This document shows, one piece after another, positions 1 to 11,900 of a stretch of 64,000 nucleotides of DNA (its first letter is position 1; each line of letters opens with the position of its first letter). Under the pieces are notes generated by a model that was not told the DNA's origin, searched no databases, and saw nothing but the letters and a program-made list of their open reading frames with translations. This stretch comes from Acorus gramineus (taxonomy: Eukaryota; Streptophyta; Magnoliopsida; Acorales; Acoraceae). Where the stretch lies: the NCBI GenBank assembly GCA_030737835.1, contig CM060847.1, forward strand, positions 7,340,584 to 7,404,583, in the 5' to 3' direction. Position numbers and translations under genes: made by a program.

Positions 1-3000
1 ATTCCCTCGCAAACAGCTATGCAGGATCAATTTCTTCATATTCAAAATCAGAAGAAGTAAAAAGATACATTCTATAAAATTTATCCAGGATAAGAAACGT
101 ACCTTCTTTTTCAGTGCACGGATTTTCTTGTCAAGATCTGGACCAGAACACCCTAAATCAGATCTCTCTGCAGAATTCGAGGAAGGTACAGGGTCTCCAG
201 AGTTGAAACCACCATTTGTTGGGTCTGGGGAAGAACCACTGGGTGGAGTTGCTGCTGCAGACATGGAAAGCATATTCATTTGACATACTACAGATTCCAC
301 ATGTTCTGATCTACGTGCAGAGACTTCAGGAGATGCAGCCTCTCCATCTATCTCCTCTACATCTAATACTGAATCCTTCCCTTTTTCGGGTTCTGAGGAA
401 GACAAAGCCACCTGGACGCAAAAAAATGACAATTGAAATTTTTTCTTAAGTAATCATAAAACACAAATGGGAAGACACATACATTGACCACTAAAGTTTG
501 CGAACTATATCCTATAGATTCATTTGAAAATATAAAAAAGAGAAATTCTGAGAATACCCATTGATCAGTACAATAGACTTCTTGACAACCCTTGAGTACC
601 TTAGAGGATCTATATGTGTGAACAATGCTCAGCAGTGGAAGAAAATCATGCTATGCATTAAATAGGTTTCTTGACAGTTTGACTTGTACATATACTTTCC
701 AGTCTTGCACAAGACTAACTTTGAAAATCTCATGCAGAGAAAAGATGGAAAACATCATATGCACTTTAAAATTTGGTTTTATAAACAGCAGTGGATTAAA
801 CATACTGACTTATATGCAACTTACGCATGTTGAACATAGTAAAGTTCTTCCTAGATTGTCATGTACAATTGTATCACCGTTATGAAAAGTTATACAAACT
901 AATGGTTTCCAATGCATTTTTTTTTCTTTTTCCATGGTTTTCGAAGAACAGCTTATATAGGTTTTCAATGTGACTATACATATTGGGGAGAGAATTTCCT
1001 GAATGGATGGAGAACACGGCAGGTAGCGCATGGATAATGATAACTCCTCAACATCATGAAGCCATGATACAAGGTGTCACATTCTGTTTTTGAGGTTAAA
1101 AAATTAAGTCCCCACTCCTTGTAGGAGTTTTCATCTGCTCTGATAATATAACAGTTGGTGAACTCCCACCTTTTTTCAACATGGAGGACAGGAAATGAAT
1201 ATGTGCGCATCACATATCCAGATGGGACACCATTTCCCAGATTCACATGCACACACAAGTCTTATAAGAAATGACATCCCAATTCAGAAGATTGCATTCA
1301 GACGCACAATAGCCTTCCGTGTCTGCAATTTGGATGTAACTAATATTTTTTATTTCCTGTAACAGATAAAGGCTTATACCAACTTTCCCGACATTTACCT
1401 ATAAAATAACTTCATTCGACTTTTATGGTGAGTAACTTCATTCGTCTTTTTGGAGATACTACCCCAACAATTACCTATAAAATAACTTCCCTCGACTCTC
1501 ATTGTGTGTAAACTGTCAAGAAACCACAAATTTTTTCACTTCTTATTAGTTCATTGGTAAGAAACTTCCTAATGTCGCAATCCAAATTTACCAACTTCTA
1601 ATCAGTTTAAGTGGATGTCCTCAAAGATTGCTAAAACTCCCAGATCATAGTCTGGCATGTAGCAATGCTCACTTTACGCCCTTTGTTGCTTCCAGCTACC
1701 TTCCTTTCGAAGTTCTTCAAAATTCATACAGCTTTGATTACTAGATGTGGTCTTCTTCATGGGGATATGAGGGAATTATCATATTATAACTGTGTGGCAA
1801 AATTAGGAACAACAAGAGAACTTGAATGTTAAGAGGAGGCTTACAAAATAACTTCACTTGAGTGCAGGATTCTTCTGGTCTTTCTGGAGGTACGCCAACA
1901 TTTAACTATGAGTGTTGTTACACAGTTTCTTTTCCAGTCCCATATGCGTCGATATAAAATCATCGGAGTATATACTCACATTAACGAGGTATATACTTCG
2001 ATAAATTTTTTTCATATTTTCTATAAATGCATCCTATGCAATTAATCGGACCATATGCTTCATTTTTTAAAAAATAACATGTATCTCATTAGAATGATGA
2101 GGTATACTATTTTTAAAAAATTCAAAACACGTGTATATTGGAATTTTGAGGATGGAAAATGGACTATATGAAACCATAAATCTTTTCACTTCTTATTTGT
2201 TCATTGGTAAGGAATTTCCTAATGTTGCAATCCAAATTTACCAACTTCTAACCATTTCAAGTGGGATGTCCTCGAAGATTGCTAAAACTCCTGAATCATA
2301 GTCTGGCATGTAGCAATGCTCACTTTACGCCCTTTGCTGCTTCCAGTCACCTTCCTTTTGAAGTTCTTCAAAATTCATACAGCTTTTACTATATGTGGTC
2401 ATCTTCATGGGAATATGAGAAAATTATCATATTATATAAATGTGTGGCAAAATTAGAAATAATAAAAGTACGAATGAATGTTGAGATGAGGCTTAGAAAT
2501 GACTTCCAAATGGGATAAAGTGATACATCTACAACATCACCATAAGTGATTTTGGAAAAATATCCACAAAATTAAATGACGGCATATATAAAAAAACATA
2601 CCTGTAATAAAATGAGGTTGAATGAGGGTCAAAAAGATAATGAAGAGAAGGAGAAGCAACCTCAGGATACTCAGATGGGTAGAATTAGGGATTAATAACG
2701 CAATCCACGGTCCATTGGTCCCACACACCATATGGAAGCATGATATGTTGATGCCTATCTTACATCATTTTCAATGCTAGGATCCTAGATTAATTAATTT
2801 TGGATTTGACACAATTGGTAACATCCAGGGAAATATATCATGAGATACCAATATTTACAATCTAAAGAAAGTACACACTAATAAATAACACCCAAAGAAA
2901 ATCCTCTACTATATAATTACTCAAGATCAATCACTCTAAATGTCTCAAAAACTGAGTTCAGACATGAACAATCGATGCCCAAAACACCAACCGGATCACT

Positions 3001-3743
3001 CGATGTCCAAACATGGACTTCCCATCAACCACATTAAACAGGCTCTGTGACAACCCAATCAAGATGGAACTTGAGCAACAATATTACCGTTAACAAAACA
3101 GAAGAAGTTTTGATGACTTGAAACAAACCCACATTGCCAAATTAGATAAAGAACATGAAAAAAAATCATCAAAAATCCAAATTCATCCAAAAGGGGAAAA
3201 ACCCACATCTAGTATAATCAACACATACAAATCAACAATCAAAGACAGAGAATAAAAAAAAAAATCACACAAGACCTACTAATACTAACACATGCACACA
3301 CACAATATATATATAGAGAGAGAGCGAGAGAAAGCAGAGATACCTGTTGCTGCTTCTTATCCTTCTTCCTCTTGTTCCTCTTCTCCGACTTCGTCTTCGG
3401 CTTCACCTCCTCCACCGGTGGGTGGTAGTACCCCGGCACCCCCTCAGCCGCCGCGCCCTTCCTCAACTGCAGAGACCACCAACGCCAGTCAAACAACAAA
3501 TGACACGATGATTCAAAGTAAAACACACACAAAGGAGAGATCTTTATGCGTTACCAATGCTCCTTTGGACTGGTAGATGGCGACCTCGTCCTGAGGGACG
3601 TACCCAGCCCTGATTCGGATGGGCTTCCTCATGGTCCCGTCCGGCCGCCGCGTCGGGGCCAGAATCCTCTCCCCCTCCTTCACCGTCGTCCGCCCCAGCC
3701 GCCCCTGCTGGAGCGGCGACTGCTGCTGCTCCACCTCTCCCAT
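1..3743 (-). CDS. PYM: PYM (partner of Y14-Mago), 3' end beyond window
   Basis: The product is the cytoplasmic factor that binds the Mago-Y14 heterodimer and strips exon junction complexes from translated mRNAs. Exons on the minus strand are 3743-3555 (63 codons), 3466-3344 (41 codons) and 411-103 (103 codons), all in phase 0 with GT-AG borders. A last piece, possibly 16-1, runs off the edge. The N-terminal motif ERILAPTRRPDGTMRKPIRI, followed by GYVPQDEVAIYQSKG, is the family's conserved Mago-Y14 binding segment at residues 25-61. Exon 2 holds the usual GVPGYYHPP and a lysine/arginine-rich stretch with KKDKKQQQ. Exon 3 is acidic and serine-rich and ends in KKIRALKKK, the start of the conserved C-terminal helix. 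Intron 2 is unusually long (about 2.9 kb) and holds a duplicated sequence. The start is the first ATG before the conserved block; a CT repeat lies just upstream. The identification is firm; the final exon border is not. Confidence 0.9.
1521..2507. repeat. Direct duplication of about 330 bp inside PYM intron 2
   Basis: Positions 1521-1852 and 2171-2507 are diverged direct copies of the same non-coding sequence. Both contain TTCATTGGTAAG, TCCAAATTTACCAACTTCTA, TCTGGCATGTAGCAATGCTC and ACTTTACGCCCTTTG in the same order, with small indels between them. About 320 bp of AT-rich DNA separates them. Shorter related motifs, ACCTATAAAATAACTTC, occur before the first copy near 1398-1490. No coding frame is shared, so this looks like a local duplication of unique or old transposon sequence. 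Confidence 0.8.
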
Positions 3744-3760
3744 ATTCACCCCCACCCAAT

Positions 3761-3782
3761 GGTCTCTCTCTCTCTCTCTCTC
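3761..3782. repeat. CT microsatellite in the PYM 5' leader
   Basis: A run of about ten CT units lies 18 bases upstream of the PYM start codon (GA repeat on the coding strand). GA/CT repeats in 5' UTRs are common in plants and can bind BPC-type GAGA factors. A functional role here is only inference. Confidence 0.8.
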
Positions 3783-4319
3783 TGTTATTGGGAACGGAAG
3801 CGACCCCTGGCGAGGGAGGGGAGTGGTTTTAGACGGCGGAGGGGTTTTGGATGTGCTTTTTGGGTCCCAAATCATTCGATGATCCTAATTATTTGGGATG
3901 TTTTCTTTTATTTGTTTGGTAATTATTTGGGGGTGTTTTTACGTGGAAAATGTTAGATCCGGTCATTTTCACGTAACACCATGTCACACGTATTTTTATT
4001 TAAAAATAATAAGCATTATCTCTGTTTTAGTAAAAAATACGTATAGCTACATTTCAAATTAAATGGACTTATTTTTAATGAATATAAAATAAATAATGAT
4101 ACATATACATAATCAAATTAGATATATATTTTATTGGATTTTTAATTTTTAATGAGGTATATGTTTCTTTGGATTTTTAAATCAATTTAGGTAATACATA
4201 CATACATGTGTGTGTATGTCAGAATATCCATTGCTATATAATTCATTCGATCAATTATTTTAGTCCTATATGTGTTAATAGAAAAATAACGACGTATAAG
4301 CTCACGTTAACAAGGCATA

Positions 4320-4511
4320 CGTTTGGTTGCGTGATTGCAAAACTGATTCTGCAGGAAGCTCACCTCCCTCGGTTTTTTGAAATCACAGCTTTTGGATACT
4401 ATTTATTTGAAATATGTATGCAAGAAGCTGCTACAATAAAATTGTTTGGTTGCATAATTGCAAACGCAGCTTCTTACAATCGCAAACACTGCACAATCGC
4501 GCAACCAAACG
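4320..4511. mobile_element. Short MITE-like element with inverted ends
   Basis: The left end CGTTTGGTTGCGTGATTGCA is matched in inverted form by the right end GCACAATCGCGCAACCAAACG, over about 20 bases with few mismatches. The 190-bp interior has further internal inverted homology (GCAGGAAGCT / AGCTTCTTACAATCGCAAAC) and a second inner copy of TTGTTTGGTTGC at 4442-4453. No open frame of note is present. Size and termini fit a non-autonomous DNA transposon. A diverged relative appears near 59625-59815. No clear target-site duplication was found. Confidence 0.6.
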
Positions 4512-5835
4512 CACAGTTAATGATTAATTTAAAAAATATTCAAATCATGTATAATTTAAAAAATAGATATAATAATGATTGAATATAATATTTTATATAT
4601 ATATTATCTGAATTTAATAATTTTATTAGAAAACAATGTTTTAACAATTATGAACATTTAAATTAAATTTATTGATATTTTAGTTATTTAAACTAAATTT
4701 TATCTTTTTTTGGGCTGATCAAATAATGAAAAATAGATCTGGACAAGAATTTACTAATTAACAATACATTATCATGGTATCACAATTCTTAAATAGATAC
4801 ATTTATTTGCACGATTCAAAACCCTTTACACACCACTTAAATTTGCACTCTCCCACTCATTTTTTGAGATCCATTTTACACACCCCTCATATTTAAAAAG
4901 TTTTATTTTTTTTGCACACCCTTTCTCCTCATCATCCTCTTTCCATTTCTCATGGGTTCAGATCTCTCAACTCAATAAAGGTGGTAGGTGGTGGGAGGCA
5001 TTGGAGAGGGTGGTGGAGTGGTAGGAGTGGAGGGGTGCAAAAATCCATTACTTTTTAAAAGAAATATAGATCATATGGTCGTTACTTTCATTAATAACAA
5101 AAGTGAGATTATAAGTTTGAAATGAAATTGTAAGTAAAAATTCGTTATTAAATGAGATAAAAACATGCATGTCATAGATTCAATGGGGTGTGGACTGTAC
5201 TCATGGAACCGAGAATATTCTATTATGCTAGTAGTTAAAGTCACGTTTACATATTATCATAACTCTATAGCCTCGCTCAGTTGAGGAATTAACCTACCTA
5301 CAATTTTTTTTTCGATAGCTCTTAGGGGTTAGTGAAAATAAACAATTTTTAATGGTTTTTAGATCCATAAGTGAGTGTAAATAAGTGGGGGTGCAAAATA
5401 AAAAATTATTGAAAACGCAAGTATAATTCACTGGAGTGTGCAAACAAAGACAACCTTTTTAGTACAAATTAGAGTACAAAAATGTTAAAGAATTACTCTC
5501 ATTGCAAGTCCCAAATATAGTACTTCAAACCTGTGTTATTATTTTTAAAAAATAATACACATAATACAATGAGTTATGTAATTTTATAAAAGATGAAGAC
5601 TTGTATGTATTTCTTTACATTGACGAACAAGATTAGTGAGACGAGTTATGAAATGAAAATTTAGATGTTAGTATGTAATGATCAAGAACAATATGTGATT
5701 TGTAATGATGGGATCCCATCAATTAAAATTGATTTTGAAAATTTTTCTTGTGAAATGGGCTAGTGTGACAGCTGGATAATGCTAGGGATTCATTAATTAG
5801 AACTTGAGCAACGTTAACAATGGGAGTTATAGCCC

Positions 5836-5845
5836 CTATATATGA
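5836..5845 (+). promoter_or_regulatory. Candidate TATA box of LepA
   Basis: CTATATATGA lies about 120 bases upstream of the LepA start codon, a plausible core promoter distance if the leader is about 90 bases. A CT microsatellite (5947-5959) lies in the leader just before the ATG. Only position and motif support this. Confidence 0.4.
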
Positions 5846-5964
5846 TACGAGTCCCAACCTCACCTTTCCGTGGCTGAGAAAATCCCGAGGCGATATCCGC
5901 AACATCCCCTTCCCAAAACCCCATCTCCCTCGAGAGCTCCAAAGGGTCTCTCTCTCTCTCGTCA

Positions 5965-8900
5965 ATGGAGGTGGCGACGGACGCTCTCCGCCTCGTCCAC
6001 GGCCTCCCTCGAAACAGCTCTCTCACCGTCCCCTCTCGGAGTCCTGTTCATCCGAACCGTCTCTTCCCGACCCGAACATGCCGAGGTCCCTCCACGAATG
6101 CCTTCCTCTCCAGCCGACGGAGGAGGCACGGCGTCTTCTGCAGGGCCTCCGCCGCCGGGACTCAGTCGAAGGGGCTGTCAGAGTCGGAGTCTGCCGGCCA
6201 AGATCGTCTGATGAAGGTGAGTCACCGCTTCTGGTCTTTGCGGATCTTAGGAGTTTGAAAACAATATGATTTCTGATTCAATGATTCGGTAAGTTTAGAA
6301 TATAAGTGGGGAAGAATGGTGTGCATGTAATGAGTTTTAAGGAAATCTTTTTTTTGTGAATGATTGACAAATTTTTTTGTGGTTGTCGAGCTTGGTGATT
6401 AATGGGATGGAAGAGATCGAATAAGGGTTTTCAAGGAGTCTAGAATGAGATTGAGAAAATAGTAACGTGTACGTAGAATATTTGGTAAGAGTTTCATAAA
6501 ATGCAGTACATGTATTATACATTATACGGGAAAAGTATGGTAAAAATACGGAGTTGATTATTCTAGATATATTGAGATCATTATTATAAAAATTTATATG
6601 CCAAAACTTGTATGGTGGGTGTGAAAACCACGATGACTATAATTAGTTTTTGAAATTATGAAGAATGTGGTTAACCATCCAAACTATCGCAGTTTCTGAA
6701 GATGCTAAGTGCATAGTTTGGTGAAACAAAGTATGTTTGGCTGATAGGTACAGAAAGTATCCGATTGCTGAATTTATTTGAATGTTTGGAAAAGTTTGTA
6801 GTACTTTGTGACTTATTATTGAGAAAGCTATTTCTCTTGTTCTTTTGTTAGCGTCACATGTAGTCCTAGGGTTACATCATCCAATCATCCGCTATATAAT
6901 CTGGCATCCATGGATGAAGTCCATATATAATAATAATATTAAGAAATTTCCTCGTATATGGGAACTTGCCTCTTAAATGCTGGATGGTTCTTTTCCTTAG
7001 AAAAAAAAATGCTGGGGAATTCTTAGGTGTGGCAGTGTAATCCTGTTTTCATCTTGTTGAACTGGTGGGATTTGATGTTAGTTCCAAGGATGAAGCATCT
7101 TTGTTTTGTACTTGTTTTATAATTGACTGTTAATATGTTTCATGTACTTGTACGCTTTGGCCATTCCTTTTCTTTTAGAAATAAAATTAAGGCTGAATGC
7201 CTACCACTTTCTTCAAAAAAAAAGAAGGAAGTTTCATGGACGTCTTTCAAAAAAAAATGTTTCCTGTATGCCAGTTTTTTTTCCTTAAACTATGTAAGAC
7301 GCAAAGCAGTTGTTTTTGGATTATTAATTCATACATTCTCAGTGTAACATATGGTTTTGAAAAGAAGGGCACTGTTTTTTTTTTCCTGGATTTTTGGGCT
7401 TCTGTGATGTTTGTCTTGGTAGCCTTTGTACAGGTCCCTATCTCTAATATCAGAAACTTCTGCATCATTGCTCACATCGATCATGGAAAGTCAACCTTAG
7501 CAGACAAGCTCTTACAGATGACAGGCACTGTTCAGAAGAGGGAGATGAAAGAACAATTTCTGGACAATATGGACCTAGAAAGAGAGAGGGGCATTACAAT
7601 AAAACTACAGGTATGCTAAATAGATCTTGTATTGATCTTATAAGATGAATCTGATGGCAGATCACTTGAAGTTGTTCCCCATCAGTTTTCTATCTGTGCC
7701 ATATAACTATCATATATATGCATGCTTTTATTTTGATATAGGCATTTCTTCTCTAATGTTTGCGACATCCCCGTAATTTTGCTACTTAGATAAAAGAACC
7801 ATGATATACATCTGTCTTCTACTTTCTAAATATTTCCATCTGCAAAACTATTTCTATGAAGTTGATGGAAGTGGGATACTCTTGATTGGAAAAAAGTTGT
7901 CAATTAATGTAGGTTTCTTTTCCTCCCACAGGCAGCTCGAATGCGTTTTGTGTTGGAAAAAGAGCCATATTGCTTGAATCTTATCGACACCCCAGGACAT
8001 GTTGACTTCTCGTATGAGGTAATGGAGATTAGCTCAAATTGTACTATGGACTTTGTAAGTTGTTTTTAGAGAGAGGCATTATTTTTCTAATTGTTGATGA
8101 TTGTTGGCATAAAAAAAAGTACACAGTCATCTGTGTCTGTGAATTTTTCTTTACTATGACCTATCATGACTAATGTGCATTATTACTCTGCTAAAAAGAT
8201 GAGATGGTAGAATGGGCATATGTAAAGCAATTTTAATTTATCTACCTATGGTGTTTAATGGCTATGCTGTTTTTTCTATATCTTGTATTGATTTTGTGAC
8301 CAAAAATTGTCGAATTTACATTCAGTTGTATATAACTGTGTTCAATAATCAACACCAAGGGCATTTTTCTCCTCCAGAATTATTGTTGTTTTAAAATTTT
8401 CTCATTAACTGCTGCTCTTTTTAGTGACAGGTTTCTCGTTCACTAGCTGCTTGTGAGGGTGCACTTCTTGTTGTAGATGCTTCACAGGTTAATATTCTTC
8501 TTTTAGACTGAACATTAAAGTTCATACCATGGGCTCTGCTTCTTGGGGAAATCTTTGAAGATGATTTTTTTGTGTATATTTTATTGGTTTATCATAGTTT
8601 GGTGGACTATGAGTGGTATACAATATGCATTTTGTTGTTTATAATTCTGCTTACATTCTTCATGCTTGATCAAGGTTCTTTTTTCCTGTGATATGAGAAT
8701 TTTTTAGGCTTTTTTTTGTCTCTTTGAACGATCCTTTTTAATTTAATTTTCTTCTTTTTTCCAACGAGATTCCTTCTCCTTCCATCTTTTGAGCACTCAC
8801 TTGACATGAAATTTCTGGTGGTGCTTCCACCTTTTCTCAAAAGATAATTTCTGCCGGAAGAAAGTGCAGCCAGTGATGCCAGGTTGTCAGATCTCATATT

Positions 8901-11900
8901 CAAATCTGATGCCTCACGTTTATCCTCTGTTCCAAATATATAATGATGGGGCGGTGTGGGTTGCTCAGTCTTATTCTTATTGCTAACAAACTATTTGGTA
9001 GAGGCTGTGCATCGAGTTGGTTCTTTATTCTATTATTTGCAGAAGTTGCACGTTTGATTTTGCTAATGAATGATGATATCATTTGCCATCTGTTGAAGCC
9101 TAATCTGCATAATTCATTAACTCTCTCAACATTTGGTATTTATTAAACTACAAGATTCTTATATGAGCATGATTATGCAGGGTGTGGAAGCTCAAACATT
9201 GGCTAATGTCTATCTGGCTCTGGAAAACAACCTCGAAATTATCCCTGTAAGAATGTTGTCATGATTAAAAAGTTTGTACAACATCCTATGATCATAAAAA
9301 TGATATACTTAAGCTTCCTCTTTTATGCACGCTCAATAAATGATGTTTTATGTACATTTGTTAAATATCAACCTTGAGTGAGCTGGTTGATCACAAGACC
9401 TGATTCTTCCCTTGCTTGTTTTGTTGGTTTCCTATTGTTTTTAGGTTTACTCAGATTTAGATTAGATTGTTTTATCGTGTAGTGATCAAATATGCTTTGC
9501 TTATTTTGTCTAAAATATGGACGAAAGGTTCCATCTTTTGACGTTCAAGTTCTTCTTTTGTGGTTTGGTCATTTTCAATTTCTGTTTTTGATGATTCTTC
9601 TTTCTTATTGAGTTACTGGTCAGATTCAGAGAGGATAATTGATATTTAATGTATCATAATGTGCTTATGACTGTACAGATATCTTGGGAGTGATTTACTG
9701 CGGAAAAATTGTGGGATGGTGTCATCTTTTTCTCCAAAAAAAAAAAAAAAATGTTTGTTTTGAAATTTTGGTAGAGGGTCTCCATTTATTTGATTGACCT
9801 CTTAAATTTGATGAATCCCCAGCTATTATTTTTAATTTCTTGTGAATGCTTGCTTCAAATTTAGATTCAGTTTGACAGAAATGGCTGGAATATTTCTTTT
9901 TGAGTCTCCTTTTCTTTGATATGACAGGATCACAAGTCTCCGCGCCCAGATATTTATTCATATTGAGAAGTTAAGGGCCTATTATTTTCTTTCATTTCAG
10001 GTCATGAACAAAATAGATCTTCCTGGTGCTGAGCCCGATCGTGTTTCAAAAGAGATTGAAGAGGTTTGTGAACAAGCATACTATTACATGTAACTTATAG
10101 AAAGGAAGCATTATTCCATGTTTGTGATTTTTTATTTCAACTTTAGTTACAATGTTGGTAAGTTACATTAGTTTAATTTACATACTGTAGTAGTTTTTTT
10201 TTTTTTGTGGAGAATTTTTCCAAGTGTACTCTTCATTTTGATTTTCTCCCTTTTCAGATTGTTGGATTAGATTGCAGCAATGCTATTCATTGTTCTGCTA
10301 AGGTCTGTTGAGAATATTTTTATTGTATTTTCCATGGTGGCATTTGAATTTTGATGCTGAGATATATCTATTTCAGTATATGTGTTGTTTTTGCAATTAC
10401 AAACAGAGAACTGAGGCATCCATATTTTGTTATGTTTTCCATATGTTGCAGGAGGGGGTGGGTATCACTGAAATTTTAAGTGCCATTGTCAAAAAGATCC
10501 CTCCACCTCAGTACACTGCTGAAATGCCTTTAAGGGCCCTTATATTTGATAGGTATGCTCTTTTTTACTTAACTGACCCTCGTAATGTTTTCTGATGTCA
10601 CTATAATTTCTGAACTCCCCTTTTTATATGATGTCATTTATTGTCATTTTCTTGTTCCATATTATTACTGGAGGTATATTTAATGCATTAGGCAACAATG
10701 CTGATTATCTGAAACAAGGGTATCGTGAGTTAAGCTGGAGTAGCTAGGTTTTGATGGTTTAATTATGCTATTTTTTTTCCTGAGTGAATGGTGGGAGCTT
10801 ACCTACCAAATTTTATTGGATGAAAGCCCCTGAAACAAAAAAGATCCATGGGAGTGGGAAATGAAATATTTACATGCCAATCAAAAGAGAAAGAAAAAAT
10901 ATACTAGTCCGAAAGCTTATTAGGCTAACTTATTGAACTCAAGGAAGAATAACTTTGAATTGTTAATGGACTAATTGTGTTGTCATCGGGCTAACTAAAA
11001 ACTGTTTTTTTATATCTACTCTCTTTGGCTGATGAAATGCCTTAGAGATGAAAACAAAATGGTGTGAACCAAATTTGTTTTTATAATGCTCAGCATTGCT
11101 GGTAATTTTTTATTTTGTTCTGCTTGTATATTCTCTTTCTTTTTATTACCATGGAGTTGTACATCTTTCAAACATCCGTCCTCTTGATAAAGGCTATTTC
11201 TTTTGCTTTCTGATATTTTGTGATATTAACAAATATACAATGCCTATAGCTATATTGTAGGGTTCACAGTTTATTTTTCCTTTTTATTTTTTTTTGGGAA
11301 GGAAGACTTGTCTATTCATATCCTCATGCTGTGAAGCTGTTCCATGGCCTGTCTAAGTCCTTTATGTTCTCTGTTTTCTTTGGTTGAATTCTTGTGGGTG
11401 GTCTGATGACTATCTTATGATACACGATCTGCTTGTGACAAATGTCAATACAACTGCATAATATATGGCTGATGGTCCAGCCTGGCGAAGAAGTGATATT
11501 TTTCTCTCTAAATCTACTACTAGTTTTACACCTTATAAAACCAGCTAATATTATAATTTTGACTTGGTTTCTAATGTAGGTTTGTGTAGTATTAAATTTC
11601 CTTAGTTGATTGGTTTAGTCATCTTGGGCGTTTTTTAATTTACGTGAATATTTTTCTCTCCTGCAGCTATTATGATCCATACAGGGGTGTCATTGTTTAT
11701 TTTCGTGTTGTTGATGGTACTATAAAGAAAGGGGACAGGATATATTTCATGGCCAGTGGGAAGGTAAGCCGACAAGATGAAACAACTATATTTTCTTTCA
11801 GATGGTATCTTAATCCTTTTTTTTATTGAAGAAAGATGGGAGCTATATTAATCTAAAACCCCTAAATAAAAGGAGACACGGAATCTCAGGGAAAAAAATG

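Larger units (their letters stand above)
3744..5964. other. Divergent intergenic region between PYM and LepA
   Basis: This 2.2 kb region separates two genes transcribed away from each other, so both promoters must lie within it. Most of it is AT-rich and without coding potential. It contains the small inverted-repeat element at 4320-4511 and a candidate TATA box near 5836. A GT/GG-rich patch around 4979-5038 has no recognised function. Confidence 0.7.

Noticed and set aside
3546..3956. 136-codon plus-strand open frame over PYM exon 1
   Set aside because: It is the antisense shadow of a conserved, GC-rich coding exon; the minus-strand frame has the family motif.
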